Below, piece by piece: positions 1 to 13,900 of a DNA stretch of 64,000 nt. Location of the stretch: NCBI GenBank assembly GCA_021186555.1, contig JAJKFL010000012.1:21773711-21837710 (forward strand). Reading direction: 5' to 3'. Position numbers and translations under genes: made by a program. How positions within the stretch are numbered: position 1 is the stretch's first letter; each line of letters begins with the position of its first letter. Origin of the DNA: Reticulitermes speratus (Eukaryota; Arthropoda; Insecta; Blattodea; Rhinotermitidae). The notes below the pieces were generated by a model. It did no database searches, was not told the DNA's origin, and saw nothing but the letters and a program-made list of their open reading frames with translations.

Positions 1-104
1 TTCATACCTAAAGCAGCAAGACACAGTTATAGCCTTCCCCCATGCTCTCAACCCTGTGCCATGGCAATGCCAATGGACAGTACTTACAACAGTAAAAAAC
101 ACAC

Positions 105-305
105 ACACACACACACACACACAGTGGGAGGTGAGGTATAGTTCCACTTATTCTTAACCTCAGCACTAGAGGGACATAAGTGGTTAACTTCACAACCTGG
201 CCTGTGTACCCTCAGGCCAAGAACTCCCAACAGGATTTGGGATGGGCCCTGAAGTGGGTATGGACATTTTGGAGAAGAGAAAAATCCTCTTGCTCCCACT
301 GGGAA
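105..305 (-). repeat. tRNA-derived SINE family B, 3' part, with (CA)n tail
   Basis: On the minus strand this matches the body of the SINE at 41479-41774: GCAAGAG..TTCTCTTCTCCA, then GGTTAAGAATAAGTGGAACT, then the tail. It ends in a (TG)n run (CA on the plus strand, 99-123). The tRNA-like head is missing or lies beyond recognition. Confidence 0.6.
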
Positions 306-698
306 CTGTCCCAGAGTGTCCAGCCCACAGCCTAGTCTCTATACTTACTATGTTATCAAAACTCATACTTATAGCAATATTTTTCTGTTTTGTTTCTGAA
401 AGCAGAAGACTGTGCCATGGCTCAAGCTGTCAGTCACTGGCCCATCACTGTGGAGGCCAGGAGTTTATGTGGGATTTGTGGTAGACAAAGTGGCAGTGGG
501 ATGGGTTTTTCACCGACTACTTTGGTTTTCCATCAGTATCATTCCACCAATGCTCATATTTCATTCATCCATCATCAATGCTGATCATGTTAAGAACAGA
601 CAACCTTGATTAATAAAGCACTTATCTCTTTCCATCATAAAAATATAACCACTAATATATTTAACTAGTCAAAAGAAATGAAGACTTGCCATAACTAC
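306..698. other. Unannotated AT-rich sequence 3' of the last recognised LARP1 exon
   Basis: Both strands were read for a final LARP1 exon (DPP-like start or stop-terminated tail) and for a minus-strand poly(A) signal. Nothing convincing was seen. Confidence 0.4.
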
Positions 699-823
699 AC
701 GGAAGTCCTTCACATCATTGTAGCCAGACAGACACTCCTTCAGTTTTGGATCAATGTGTAGTTTAGAACTGTGCCTGTAGTATTTTAAGAAAGCCCAAAA
801 TTTCTCCAGTCCATATAACTGAC
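699..823 (-). CDS. larp: LARP1 exon, end of third DM15 repeat
   Basis: The acceptor is a long T tract ending ctag. The exon reads [20 protein letters not shown] then [20 protein letters not shown] and FR. The 3' edge is uncertain. Vertebrate LARP1 continues DFRVDPP, and a GT donor lies right after DFR (minus-strand cgt-GTAGTT). Without splicing, the frame runs only to VVMASLHFF and a stop. I prefer splicing to an exon not seen in the remaining 700 bases, which would lie outside the window. Confidence 0.9.
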
Positions 824-3800
824 CTAGAAAAAAAAATACAAACAAATGTGATTTATACTGGCAGAAAAACACATATTATACTGCACAGACAGAAATCACA
901 ACACAGTACAATCAAAGTCTGAAAATCCACTTGCACCGTTTGACAAAGAAGTTAAATTTGTTGATTTCCAGCACACAATTTAATGGAAATTATTTCTGAT
1001 AATATGGTGGAGAAGAGAAATGCATACATGGTTTTGGTGGGAAGACATAAAGGAAACAGACAACTTGGGAATAATATTAAATGGTGGGCATGAAGTGGAT
1101 TCATAGGACTCAGGGGAGGGAACACAGGCAGATGCTTGTAAACACAATAATAAACTTTCAGATACTATAAATGGGGGGGGGGGGGGGGGGGGGGGGGGAA
1201 ATTTACTGGAAAGCTTAGGAGCTATTAGCTTCTTAAGGACACTGCTCCATGGAGTTAGTTTTGCATCTTGTAATTTCTCCATAATGCATTTATGTGCTTC
1301 AAGACTACACTTGTGCATCCTTTCTATGACAATGAGTCTCGACAACTTTTAACTTTTTGATAAATGATTACTTTCATGTCATGTCACTATACTATTTGTC
1401 ATTACATTTCAAACTGTATGCATCTTTCAAATAAGCATACTTAATGATTCATGCACTTGTGGCCCTGTTTTTCACAATCACAGCTTTTACACTTCAGGTG
1501 GGTTCGTGCTGTAATTGCAGTAACCCTAGTTAAGGGTGTGTGGTAATTACAGTATCTTCTCACACCTAAGAGTGAGTGAATGTACATACAAATACACAAA
1601 TGAATCAGGAAGAAAGCTTCATGCTGCAAGTGAAACATTTATAAGGTTCCAGATATCAAAATGCTCACTAATGAGAAACTGCCTGGGTGATAAACACAAG
1701 CAGAAAACTCCCAAATATAAAAAAGAGGCTCAGTGATAGACAATTAATTACAGTGGAACCTCGTTGCATAATTCCCATTACCTTCGTTTTCCCGCATATA
1801 TTGTCTGCTTTATTTGGTCCCGGAACTAGCCCCATATAAATAACACTATTTTTTCCCGCCTCCATCGGTCCTCGAACTGTCGTTTTATCACATTCATCAA
1901 TGAAAAATCACAACACTTTCCCACATGGATAGTTTCATTTTCTTTTTTTTAAAGATTTGAAATGACAATTTAGTGCGCTGCGCGCGCATGTATTGCTGTC
2001 TTAGTGCTGCCTGGATTGCCTGCTGCGTGTTGAACCAAATACCAGAATGAGAAAATTGCCTTCATTTCTATCATTTTGGTTTTCCGCAAGATTGAGATGC
2101 ATGTATATTCTTATACAAAATCTTCGAAAGACTCGGGAAAAGTTACTGTTTTACTTTGTGTTAACAGTGATGGAAGTGAGAAACAAGTGCCGATTGTTAT
2201 CGGAAAATCTCTGAAACCGCGACGTTTCAAGAAGATAAAAAAGTTTCCCTCCAAATACCACGCGAACAATAAAGCGTGGATGACCACAGACATTTTTTCT
2301 TCATTTCTGCGTTCATTAGACGCAAGTATGGGTGCGCAAAACAGTAACATTCTCCTCTTTGTGGACAACTGTGCCGCATATCCAAAGGATACATTGTTTC
2401 TAAGAAATGTAAAAGTCATGTGGTACCCGGCAAATTGTACAAGTGTGGTCCAGCCCCTTGATTTATGGGTAATAAAGTGTTATAAGCAGCTTTATAGAAA
2501 ATGCCTCGTGCAGACAGCTGTTTGCTTAATGGATGCAGGCAAAGATACGAAAAAGAAGATATACCGTATATTCTCGAATCTAAACCGCACCCGAATCTAA
2601 TCCGCACCCAGTTTTTGGCGACTTCTTAAACGAAAAAAAGTTAGTTCGCGATTCTAATCCGCACCTTTCCTTCAACCACCCCTTGCCCACGGGGCGACTG
2701 ATTGAATAATATTGGATGTTACCAATGCGTTAAAATCCGACGCTACGCCTGTGGCCGATGAGTCATACCGATAGAGGCGGGGTCCCTTTTTCAAAAACGT
2801 GCGCAATCTCGTCTGAAGCCAGCTGATCTTTAGTTGTTGAAACGTGGGAGGTGCTTGTTCCAATTTGTCGTGTACCGTAGTTATGGAAGAGGGGCACCTG
2901 AAATCTAAATCGACTCTCATATACGGCAAAGTTCAAACGTGAAGTTATTCGGTGCGCAGAGGAGAATGGAAACCGCAAAGCCGCTGCAATTTTTGGAGTT
3001 GATGAAAGCAACGTTCGACTATGGCGGAAACACAAGGCAGCGATCAGCGGGTGTGAGGCGTCACCAAGGAAATTCACTGGACCCAAGAAAGGACGATTTC
3101 CTGAAATTGATGATGCAGTCTTCACGTTCTTTCAAGAGAGAAGCAAGACTGGACTGTTTGTGAGTTATGATCTACTCGCGAGGAGGCGATAAAGAAGGCC
3201 AGATCTTTGAACATTCCTCGAATTATGAGTGATGACGGCGAGTCTGATGAATAATAAATTATAATAATAAATAATAAAATAATAGATTATTGTATTGTAT
3301 TGTTCTTACGTTGTTTATTAATTACGTTAATTACGTTATTGTTATATTGTACAGCAGCTCAATCATTTTTCCAAAATCCAGCTCTAGACCGCGAATCTAA
3401 TCCGCACGCGAATCTAATCCGCATCTGATTTTTTAGCCCTCTAAAACTGTAAAAAAAGTGCGGATTAGATTCGAGAATATACGGTATGTGTTGGAAGCTG
3501 TGGCAGCCTTGCAACAAGTAACCCAGCAGACAATCAAAAATTGTTTTCAGAAAACTGGTTACGTGCAGGGACAATATTCAGGCGATAGTGACGTCGTATT
3601 GACCAACGATGACAATGATTTCCGCCAAGACTGGGAAAAGTTCAGTGGCATGAACAAAGATATATTCGAGGACTAAGTCTCTGTGGACAGTCATGTGGCA
3701 ACCTGTGGTGTAGAAACAGTGCAGGAGCTGTGGAGAGCCTCGTGGTGTCTGAGAGTGTGGAGGGGGAAGAAGGAGTAGAAAAAGAAGATGGCAAACCCAA

Positions 3801-6800
3801 AGTTGTGCCGAACTTTGCCAAGATGCATGAAGCGCTGATGAAAGTAAAATCTTTCTTTTATGTGCACAGCACGAATGACAGTGATCATGAAAGTTTTCTA
3901 GGCCTTGAAAAATCGTGCTTTGAATTGAGGTGTAAAGTTTGCACAAAACAAACGCCAATCAAAGATTTTTTCAGCAAGAAGTAATAATAATAACATTAAA
4001 TTGTTCTCATCTATAATTTTTAATGGTTTCCCGGTACTATTGTTTTCCCGCATGTATTGTTTTTGTTTTCCATCCCCCTGAAAAACTATGCATCGAGGTT
4101 TTACTGTAAATGGATACAAGAAGTGTCTGTTCAAAGATCATGAAATTCCACACAGTGCTGAAATTCCTGGCATGGAGTTCATAGCCAGGTGGCAAGACAT
4201 GGATCAGATGAAGAACAATTTTGTCAGTAGTACTTCTTACATGTTCACTTCACAAATATGTTTTTCCATTTGAAATTCGTCAGCTAGCATTCCTTATGCA
4301 TTTGACTGCATAAATGAATGACACTTTCAGAAATTATTTATACTGTAATTTCAGAAATTATTTATACTGTACAACAGTAGGAACCCAGATAGCCTAGTCA
4401 GTATAGTGACTAGGCTACATACTACTTTGATTCTGGCAGGAACTACAAATTTTCTCTTCCCCGAAGCATCCAGACAGGCTATAGGGCACACCCAGCCTCC
4501 TATACAACAGGTACCAGGAGCTCTGTCCACAGAACTACAGCAGCTGCAGCTTGAAGCTTACAACTCAGCTCATCAGTACTGAGGGTACAAATGATTGAAG
4601 TTATACCTCCGATCCCCCCATATTCCTTCATGGCATGCATATGAACAATTCTTTTTTTTTTTACGGTACAACACTAAATAAAACGGCACTAATAAACAGT
4701 ACATTATAATTACTATCAGAATTCACCTGGCTTCCATCCATGCCAGAAGTGTCATTTTTCAGTTGTACCCATAAAACATACCTCTCATATCTGTTAGAAG
4801 GTCTACTATCAAACTCACTCCTCGACTCTTAGCCTTGTGGTGTTAGCGAATCCTCCTATTTCTGTAGCACATGGCCAAACTCAGTATGACAGTAGTGTCA
4901 TGCAAGTAAAACAAGCCTGTGCATAGTACTCACTCTACAAGGAATCAAGCCTAGGTACACTATACATTAGAGGGCACTGTGTGACGTACCGTATACTTGA
5001 CATGCACAATACTTTGGAATGATAGCAAGTGTTCTCAAAATCCAATCTCCTATTAATTTCATCTTGAAAGTAATTCCGATATGTCTGTATCATTTCCACA
5101 TCTTTCAACTGCCTATAATTTCAAAGGATTTATTAGGAATGGTTTCCAGCACTTCACAGATATGGTAAAATGCTTACCAACCCTTTTTAACTATTTGTAT
5201 GAAACAGAATATACCACCACACTACAGCTGCAGCACTCACACATGCTGCTGAAGATTCTCGCAGCAGTGAATCTTATGACTACTGTCTTATGGGCTGCAC
5301 TGCCATGTAGTTTGATAAGACAGGTAACAAGTTTCACAGAAACTTGCTGCCTACATCATCAAGGTAGATGAAGAAGGCAGCAGGTTCTTCCAAAACAGTA
5401 CAGTAGAGTCTCGGTTATCCAAACTTCGCCTAACCAAAACTCGGGTTAACCGAAAAGCCTTTTTTTTTGTATGCAACATGATGTTATCTAAATTAAATTT
5501 TTGAGAACTGTACGCATTATTATTGAAATACAAATAGCAGTTTACAGCATAGACATGACAGACAGTGCTGACGTGAAAGACGCAGACAAATCCATTCAAG
5601 ATGACAACCGGGTGGCAGCTGACGAGGGATTCAAAGGTTACAGGTAAGAAGCTCGCAATTTATTTGCAATTCAGTACAGTTTAAGTTTCATCATGTGTAA
5701 GCAGTCTTCAACAATCAAATTTGGGTTTGTTGTTGCAGATTGCTTTACGTTTTGTTGAAGAAAGCGAGTAGTCGTCACCGGCCGTTGCGTTATTGTTAAA
5801 GCGGTGGAGGGACTTTGCAACCAAAAAACGTTGTGAAAAGAAGTTCAAACTAAAACATCAGAATTTCTTCATAGAAATTTGTAGTGTTGTATTGTATCTG
5901 TAAATATCATACACTTTCTTGTGCCATAAATTTTATTAAGATAAGACATGTTTCTGAACAAATGTTATTTTTATTGCACCTTATCACGTCAAGCCGAATT
6001 TCCAAATTATCCTAAATTTCACTTATCCAAAATCGGGTCCACCCCCTTTATATCGGATAATAGAGGTACTACTGTAGTTCCTACCAAGCCATGTGGCATC
6101 ACTTCCCAGATGAGTGTAATCTTGTCCTTTGGTAATTCAGTGACTTAGACTCCACTACTACTACTGTGTATGTTGACTACATAACGTCCTTAATCAACTA
6201 GTGACAGTTCATGATGGATTAGTTCAAATACTAGTATATCCAGGACTTCTCAGTCCAGCACCTGTAATAATGTTTACAGATTAAAAAACTGGTGACCCAG
6301 GTTGCAGAAAACTTCAGCATACCAGATCAAATACAGATAATGAGCCACCTCTTGCCAACTGAAGATTTACTGATATATGTGATTTCTGGTTCTCTACATT
6401 AGTGGTTCCAAAGTTCTTGCAGTCTGATGCTCCCACTAGGGGAGCTACAGCTCTCATTTTAGAAACACTGCTCTGCCCCATGCTTAACATTAAAAGCATT
6501 CAACATACACTCATGCCAACATTTGTAGAATTGCTTCCCTTTACTTACCATTTTCAAAGTCAGCAATAGTTTCAGCCTGAAAATCCTGATAAACTTCTGG
6601 GCGGAATTTCTTCTCCAAACCATAGCTGTAGAATCGGAACAGGCATTCTAGTCCATACCTGAAACAGGGTGGACAACCCTTATCACAGTGAAACATTAGA
6701 CACTGATAGGCAGTGCGAACATACATTCTAGGCCATACCTGAAGCAGAATCAGTTTTTATTACGTGTATTTTCTTGTATACAAAAATGGTTTCTTCCATG

Positions 6801-7903
6801 AGAATAATTCTAAAAATCATCATGTACCTTTATACATGGGAAAGAAGCAAGGAAAATGAAGCATACCTACCTGTATTTTATTTTATTTTGTTCAGTATGC
6901 AAAATATATAACTGTTATATAGCAAAATTTCGTTAATCTGACTCACACAGGACCGGACAAGTGCCGAATTATCAAATATACCGGATTATCAGAATTTAAC
7001 TATACTGACCTAAGTTCTTACAGGTAATTTTTTGTTACTGTTTACTATATTGGGGCTGTACAACTAATCAAAGGAGTAATCCATTTGGATATCTCCTTCA
7101 TCTGCTGTTTAGGCTCATCAGGTGTTCTTCTGTTTTCCGAGTCCTCATAGCTGAAGAAGGTGACAGAGCAGGAGACAAGGGATCAGAAGATACCACAATG
7201 CTTGATGTACAGACACTCTTGGAGGTGTTTTTTAACATGTGCCTCAGATCTGCCTTTTTCACTTGTGCTTTTTTCCCCATAAAAAGCAAAACTTCAAGTC
7301 TTGGGACTCCTCCTCAAGTGCCGGACTGTAAGGATTTCTGGATTATCATGTCGGATTAAAGAAATTTTGCTGTAATAAATATATATACACACAAACATAC
7401 TTCGCTAAACAATGTATTTTAGAAAAAGAGGATTTCTTAATCTCACCTTCCTACATGATAATTCTTCTCACACATAGTTTCACAATTTTGAGCTGTTCTC
7501 TAGGGTTTTTGGTCTTAAGATTTATACAAGCACGACAAGTTATATTTTTGGACAGGAAAGGGTTAAAAAGTAGCACAGTGTGGCGACTTTTGCACCTGGG
7601 AGAGACAAAATAAGATTTAGGTAAGCATGGTAGAGTTAAGTTTTGGACAGGAAAGCACAGAGAAGCAGGAAGGGGTGTCTGTAGGGATATTTGGATCTGG
7701 GAGAGATGAAATAAAACAATTACATAAGAAGAACAACCAAAGACCATAACCTTCAACCAATACTGTCAATAAATCATGCAGCTCAGCATTGATGAGGCAA
7801 GTATAGAAAAATAAGGCACAAATGAAATATTCCAACTACAAAATTAGATGGAAGAAGACACTTCAAAACTGGGGACACCTGACAAATAGTAGCATCAAAT
7901 TAC

Positions 7904-7937
<34 letters not shown>

Positions 7938-10900
7938 CTATAAGGATGTGAAAAAGAGAAAACTGGGGCCTTCACTCTTCTGGGATGTTGCATGGCACTG
8001 GTTACCAATGTTTTGGGACAATCTTATCAATCGCATCTTCCAGGGTCAAAAAGTCATTAAGTCATTCTTTTGGACTTCCTGGCCCTTGAACATGGAACAC
8101 ATATGGAACAAATATGTTGTCCCAAAACTTCTGTAACAAACTACCAACCAACACCATGCAATGTCCCAGAAGAAGAAAGATCTCAACTATAATGCGGCAG
8201 AAGCCTAAAATCTGAAAGACTGTACTGGCTCAGCTTAGATACCAATGGCAAGCATATGTGATGATGCTCTGCCTCCTTATCAACATGGGTATTCTGAGAA
8301 GTTGAAGATATATATATTATATGTGTGTGTGTGTGTGTGTGTGTCTGTCTGTGTGTGTGTGTGCACGCGCCAGAGAGAGAGAGAGAGAGAGAGACCATTT
8401 TCAAGAAGTCTTGCATAACCTGTGTGTCACAATACCTGTATCCTTCACGGGCATCCTCTACAGCCAACGCCTTGAATTCCTGGTACATTTTACGATTGTA
8501 ATTTTCTCTCAGGAAGAAAGACCAAAATCTAAATAATGTGTTCATTTCCTGGGACTGCCCAATTCCCAACTTCTTACGCTCTGAAACACATTAACAAAGA
8601 CCTTCAGATCTACAACACAGTAACAACAGCTCAAGGCATCAACCTCACCCATCATACAAGTAGGATATCTTGCACAAACACAAACATCTTACACTCTTAA
8701 AACATCCATGTCTGATGCCACACCCCCATTCACTCATTGGTGCCTAATGTTAGGTATACCCATCACCACACTGTGATGCTCAAAATGCTGAATGCCAGAG
8801 TAAGGTGGTGACATTTAAACTCCAGCATTCTGCAGCTCCATCTGGGCATTTAATTCTGGCACCATATGGTTAACATGAAATAACCCATTTAGTACCCATA
8901 TTCGCCATAAAACACATTACAAAACACAGAAGAGACAGAAACCATGGAGCAATACAAAACTTCAATACAGACACAAGTACCATCATCTGTGATGTGAACA
9001 AGTGTACAGATATATTCATGTGAACTCATGTGAGCTACTGAACCAGAAACTACAAGTGCTACTAGCTATTCTCAAATGCAGTTCACCCACATTTCCACAT
9101 GATGTTGCAAGTTCGTCCAAAGCACCAGTATGTACCTACCAAACTATGCAACATCACACAGCAGCAGACACTCCCCATCATGAAAACCCTGAATCTCCTA
9201 CTCAACCTCGAAACTTCACGGTTCTCAAACACGTAATAACAGTCAACACTGAAGACAAATTACAATGTACAGTAATTAATGTAATGATAACTGCCTCCAA
9301 ATTTCTAGTGTAATTCTGGCTTGAAAAACAACAGAACTGTCACATCTACGTCAGTCATGGCAATGACCCTGAATATGAAGGCAGCAGGCTCAACTGGAAT
9401 GCTGGTAAATTTACACCAAGCTCATTCTTGTTTTGAAACTGGAAAGCGCAAGGTACGAGGGTTATCCAGAAAGTAAAGATACAAAAGCAATAAAATTTTT
9501 TTTAAATATTTATTAACCAAATCGAGAGAAAAAACTCTTAACACATACCTTTAGCTATTTTTCAACATAATCACCACCTTTGTCAAGGAATTTGTTTAGC
9601 CTGGGTACGAGTTTTTGTATTCCGATGTCATAGAACTCCGCCGCCTGTGCACGCAACCAAGTAGTGACTTTGTTTTTCACCTCTTCATCTTCGTGAAACT
9701 TCTGGCCAGCCAGATGTTTCTTTAAATGCAAAAACAAATGGAAATCGCTGGGAGAAAGGTCTGGGCTGTGAGCGGGATGGTCTGAGGTGATTGCCCTTCC
9801 CCTCCCACCCGTATTGTATCTTTACTTTCTGGATAACCCTCGTACATTTATGCTGAACTAATATATTACACAATTAAATTACATTCTAGCCCATAAAAGT
9901 AGATTTTTAGAACTCTGAACTAACCCTAACCCTTTTTCGGTAAAGTATTAAACCATACATCGTACCTTTAAGACACCTGGAGTAGTACTTGCTGTACACT
10001 TCCTGCTTGAAGTTGTTTTCCTTTAGCAGTGAGTGAGATGGATGCTGGAAGGTTGGCAATGACTGAGGTGTGCTACCGTAACTGCCAGCTAGGACGCTTT
10101 CATTGGGGCTTGTTCCAGCACTGCTGCTGCTTAATAAAATGTAACAATTCAATATCATTAAAACATTCTGAAAATCTTAATAGTCACCCAAGGACTGAAA
10201 CTCTACTTCCAACAACATGGTCCATTTCACCAAACTGAAAGAATGTTTAAACTTTTTTTTTTAATATCTGAAAACATTTCTTCCATTGGGATTCAGAACT
10301 GACCAACTACCCTCTATCAATAAAATATTGTCAGAGCCATCTATCTTTGACAGAAATTAGAAAAATACAAAACTTTGCTACACTACAGGTTTCAAATGAC
10401 AGTCCTGAATGTAGTAAGATACTGCACATTCAGAACATACCAGCAATTACACAACTAGATATAAAAATACATACAAATATACATAATATATATATATATT
10501 ATATAACACACACACACACACTCACACCACCACACATATTCTCAGCAATTTTTCAAAAGAAACTCTTAAAACTAGCCAACTACCCGAACAGTAAACAAAA
10601 TAGGAACAACACTGTGGCATGTTCATGTTACCATTGTAGCCATAGAACAAAGTGTTCCCTCTATATTGTTGACATACATGTAGCTGTCAACAATATAAAC
10701 ACCGAACACACTGCCATGGAAACAACAATGCATTCTCTACAGCACTGCTGTCAAGCCAAAAAACATTTCATAATCGTTTATACCTCCTTGGGTATCCTAA
10801 CAGCCCAATACCATTTCACTCTCATGTTTATGATCCCGTTGTGTTAATTGTAACAAAAACGGATTTAAATACCATCAAACACAACTGATGTACGCTATAT

Positions 10901-13900
10901 ACTTTACTGCAGCAGCATGTTTCGACCTCATTACGCCAGATTACATATTGCAACATGTATTGCTTTAATTGTGAAATTGAGATCTCAGTTGTTAATACCA
11001 TCTACAGTGAAACCTCTATGCATCGTTTTTCAGGGGGATGGAAAACAAAAACGATACATATGGGAAAACAATAGTACCAGGAAATCATTAAAAATTATAG
11101 ATAAGAACAATTTAATGATTATTATTACTTCTTGCTGAAAAAATCTTTCATTGACGTTTGTTTTGTGCAAACTTTACTCCTCAATTCAAAGCATGATTTT
11201 TCATGATCACTGTCACTCGTGCTGTGCGCATAAAAGAAAGATTTTACTTTCTCAGTGCTTCATTGGTCTCAGCACAGCTCAGTACAACTTCGGGTTCGCC
11301 ATCTTCTTCTTCTCCTCCTTCTTCCCCTCCACACTCCCGGACGCCACGAGGCTCACGCACAGCTCCTGCACTGTCTCTACACCACAGGTTGCCACGTGAC
11401 TGTCCACAGAGACTTAGTCCTTGAATTTATCTTTGTTCATGCCACTGAACTTTTCCCAGTCTTCGCAGAAATCATCATCATCGTTGGTCAATACGACATC
11501 ACTATTGCCTGAAGATTGTCCCTGAACGTAACCAGCTTTCCGAAAACAATTTTCGATTGTCTGCTGGGTTACTTGTTGCAAGGCTGCCACAGTGTACTGC
11601 AAAGCTTACAACACATATATCTTCTTTTTCGTATCTTTGCCTGCATCCATTAAGCAAACAGCTGTCTGCACGAGGCATTTTCTATAAAGCTGCTTATAAC
11701 ACTTTATTACCCTAAATCAAGGGGCTGGACCACACTTGTACAATTTGCCGGGTACCAATGACTTTTACATTTCTTAGAAACAATGTATCCTTTGGATATG
11801 CGGCACAGTTGTCCACAAAGAGGAGAATGTTACTGTTTTGCGCACCCATACTTGCGTCTAATGAACGCAGAAATGAAGAAAAAATGTCTGTGGTCATCCA
11901 CGCTTTATTGTTCGCGTGGTATTTGGAGGGAAACTTTTTTATCTTCTTGAAACGTCGCGGTTTCAGAGATTTTCCGATAACAATCGGCACTTGTTTCTCA
12001 CTTCCATCACTGTTAACACAAAGTAAAACAGTAACTTTTCCCGAGTCTTTCGAAGATCTTGTATAAGAATATACATGCATCTCAATCTTGCGGAAAACCA
12101 AAATGATAGTAATTAAGGCAATTTTCTCATTCTGGTATTTGGTTCAACACGCAGCAGCCTAATCCAGGCCGCACTAAGACAGCAATACACGGGCGCGCAG
12201 CGCACTAAATCATCCTTTCAAATTTTAAAAAAAAACTATCCATGCGGGAAAATGTTGCGTCAGGACCGTGATTTTTCAACAATCGTTGTGATAAAACGAC
12301 GGTTCGAGGACCGATGGAGGCGGGAAAAAATAGTGTTATTTATATGGGGCTAATTCCAGGACCAAATAAGGCAGACGATCGATGCGGGAAAATGATGTAA
12401 TGGGAACAATGTATCGAGGTTCCACTGTACTACAATTGCATACAGTACTTTTATGAGTTTTATATTAATGGCCTGAAGATGACCAAATTAGGTCAAAAAA
12501 TGTTGCCGCAATAAAGCATACAACACAGACTGTGTTTGACAATATTTAAATCTTTCTTTGTTACCATTTCACTCATATGCAGCAATTTTATGGCCACCTT
12601 AAGTCACTGGTCCAAAAAAAAAAAACACACACACTTGGATCTTCATGTGAATTTCCCAATATTTTTGTCTGACTTTAACCAGATTTTAATTTTCTCCACA
12701 CATTTTAATGAAAATTTCCAATATCAAATGTTACAAAAATCCATCGAGTAGGAGCAAGCAGATACATGTGGATGGACAGACAGACACACATGACAAAGCT
12801 AACAGGTGCTTTGCGTTGAGTATGTGAATGTGCCTAGAAAGGAACACACACACACAAGTATATTAGAAAGCCAAATGCACATTAACTTCAAGTACTATTA
12901 TAGCAATTTTTCACTTCTATTTTGGTTGACATTTCAAAATTCAAGATAATCTTAGATTCAGTCACATACAGTACCAACCCTTCATAGTTCAATCATATTG
13001 AAAACTGTCATACTTTCATTTCTGCCTGAAAATTAAGAGACCCTATACCATAATTACTTGAATAATTTAGGCACCTCTTCCACCAAAAACTCATGCCTGA
13101 AAACAAAGTGCACAACATGTGAACACTATTGTTCAGGGTACAATTACACATTAAAAATTATGTTACGAAAATTACAGCTGTCTGATACTGACAAAAACAC
13201 AATTTCCATTCTTTGCAGTATAATTCATATCAATTTTGAACCTAGCTCTGCAACTGTTTTATTTGCCCATGCCTAATATGCAAATAGCTGCTTATTATTG
13301 TTAATTTCAGACAAGATAAGACCTGTCAATTGTCATTCCATGAATGCTCCATTTCATGTTTGTTTTATCCACTGCTGATGCTGTAGTCTTGATACCAACA
13401 ACACTACAACATAAACCAATACAGAGAGACAGAAAATTTGAGCAAAATAATGTATAAAAGAATGCCACAGCTGTTCAACGGTAGCTGACAGCAGTCACTC
13501 CTATTTTGGCTGACCCTGTCAGTGTCTATACAAGCAGGGGGTGAGAGATACAGCAATAGCATATGAGAAGGTAAACACAGCAGACTGGGCAGTGGTATGT
13601 AACGTGTACTCCATTACACCACTTTTATATTATGATTTAAAATGCGAGGGCAAATAAAGGCTTCATGCTTACATAAAAATTAGATGAACATTCACAAAAT
13701 GTCCAGAAATGTGCGCCTGTGGAGTCCAAGCAACGAACATTCCAGACAAACATATGTCTTGACAAGTTTATACTGATGCACAATTTTTGCAGAAAATGCA
13801 ATTACAGTTGAACAAGATTCAGTAAGTGGTTTGAATATTTGTACTTACAGGCATCATTCCTTGATAAAAATTGACAAAAATGCCCCTTCATAAAACTCTG

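Larger units (their letters stand above)
1751..4106 (+). mobile_element. Tigger-like (pogo superfamily) DNA transposon, internally deleted, with nested insertion
   Basis: The termini are inverted repeats (CAGTGGAACCTCG..GCATA against CAGTAAAACCTCGATGCATA). TA is duplicated at 1749-1750 and 4107-4108. The transposase remnant runs 2076-2560 and resumes at 3485. It lacks the N-terminal DNA-binding part but keeps [14 protein letters not shown] and [14 protein letters not shown], two DDE-core blocks, and a C-terminal [18 protein letters not shown]. Without the 923-bp nested insertion plus duplicated TA it is 1433 bp, nearly the same as the copy at 11005-12427. The full autonomous form should be about 2.4 kb. 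Confidence 0.93.

Noticed and set aside
980-1345. 121-codon minus frame with a proline run
   Set aside because: The prolines come from the 26-G homopolymer; the rest is RTE debris and intron.
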